NCBI GenBank assembly: GCA_023432805.1
Contig: JAEYUG010000020.1
Span: 1 to 14,677, forward strand
From: Bacteroidota bacterium
GTDB lineage: Bacteria; Bacteroidota; Ignavibacteria; SZUA-365
DNA length: 14,677 nt
Direction: 5' to 3'
Part shown: positions 14,554 to 14,677 of the stretch, piece by piece
How positions within the stretch are numbered: the first letter of the stretch is position 1
Layout: each line of letters begins with the position of its first letter
The notes under the pieces: model-generated
Database searches by the model: none
What the model was told of the DNA's origin: nothing
Seen by the model: only the letters and a program-made list of their open reading frames with translations
Program-made: the position numbers and the translations under genes

Positions 14554-14677
14554 GGAGGACGGACGCCCTCGTCCGTCATGGGAGGACGGACGCCCTCGTC
14601 CGTCATGGGAGGACGGACGCCCTCGTCCGTCATGGGAGGACGGACGCCCTCGTCCGTCATGGGAGGACGGACGCCCT
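14554..14677. repeat. perfect 27-bp tandem array of the palindromic unit, running off the window
   Basis: Four complete identical 27-bp units start at 14554, 14581, 14608 and 14635, and a fifth (14662) is cut by the window end. Each holds the arms GACGGACG and CGTCCGTC around CCCT (e.g. 14558-14577), joined by ATGGGAG. There is no variable spacer. The array begins 42 nt upstream of the GT-C gene. Because 27 is a multiple of three, two minus-strand frames stay open through it: one reads MTDEGVRPP per unit, the other is in frame with the GT-C gene. The absence of any mutation between units implies recent expansion or slippage. Confidence 0.95.

Noticed and set aside
14554..14677. CRISPR-like direct repeats at the right edge
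   Set aside because: The units are head-to-tail 27-bp copies with no variable spacers, and no cas gene is in view. It is a plain tandem repeat of a palindrome.

Overview
This is a 14.7 kb stretch of a GC-rich chromosome that is almost fully coding. All recognisable genes but one lie on the minus strand. The likely host is a member of the Bacteroidota/Chlorobi/Ignavibacteriota (FCB) group. Three things point there: the family-10-like glycosyl hydrolase ends in a module that looks like the FlgD/type IX secretion C-terminal domains of those bacteria, a free-standing CBM48 protein resembles ones seen in Chlorobi relatives, and most starts lack a clear Shine-Dalgarno. This is inference from family habits; no rRNA or other marker is present.

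Layout. The left edge (1-120, about 48% GC by count) holds the first 23 codons of a minus-strand gene, possibly an IS transposase, with a sigma70-like promoter. Next come two palindromic repeat units and then a minus-strand block read right to left: hybrid histidine kinase (3444-5411), truA (2548-3447, ATGA overlap with the kinase), an M50B-like membrane peptidase (1830-2504) and gltX (224-1636). The only plus-strand gene is the small CBM48 protein (5460-5756), divergent from the kinase. A second minus-strand run is packed very tightly: GT-C membrane protein with C-terminal TPRs (12496-14511), exported GHL10-type glycosyl hydrolase (10774-12492), glnE (7922-10777) and an M6-like lipoprotein metalloprotease (5794-7920), with junctions of +3, -4 and +1 nt. 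The right edge is a perfect 27-bp tandem repeat array running off the window.

How the genes relate. gltX and truA are tRNA-related housekeeping genes. glnE controls glutamine synthetase activity in response to nitrogen status. The GT-C protein, glycosyl hydrolase and M6 protease are envelope or secreted functions, and their co-transcription with glnE has no obvious pathway logic. The kinase has no sensor or membrane segment, so it probably receives its signal from a partner.

The most unusual feature is a family of short hairpins (8-bp arms, 4-nt loop) whose arms covary between copies. Copies lie 3' of gltX, 3' of truA, inside the last codons of truA, and in the array at the right edge. I see no RNA genes, CRISPR array, prophage or clear defence system.
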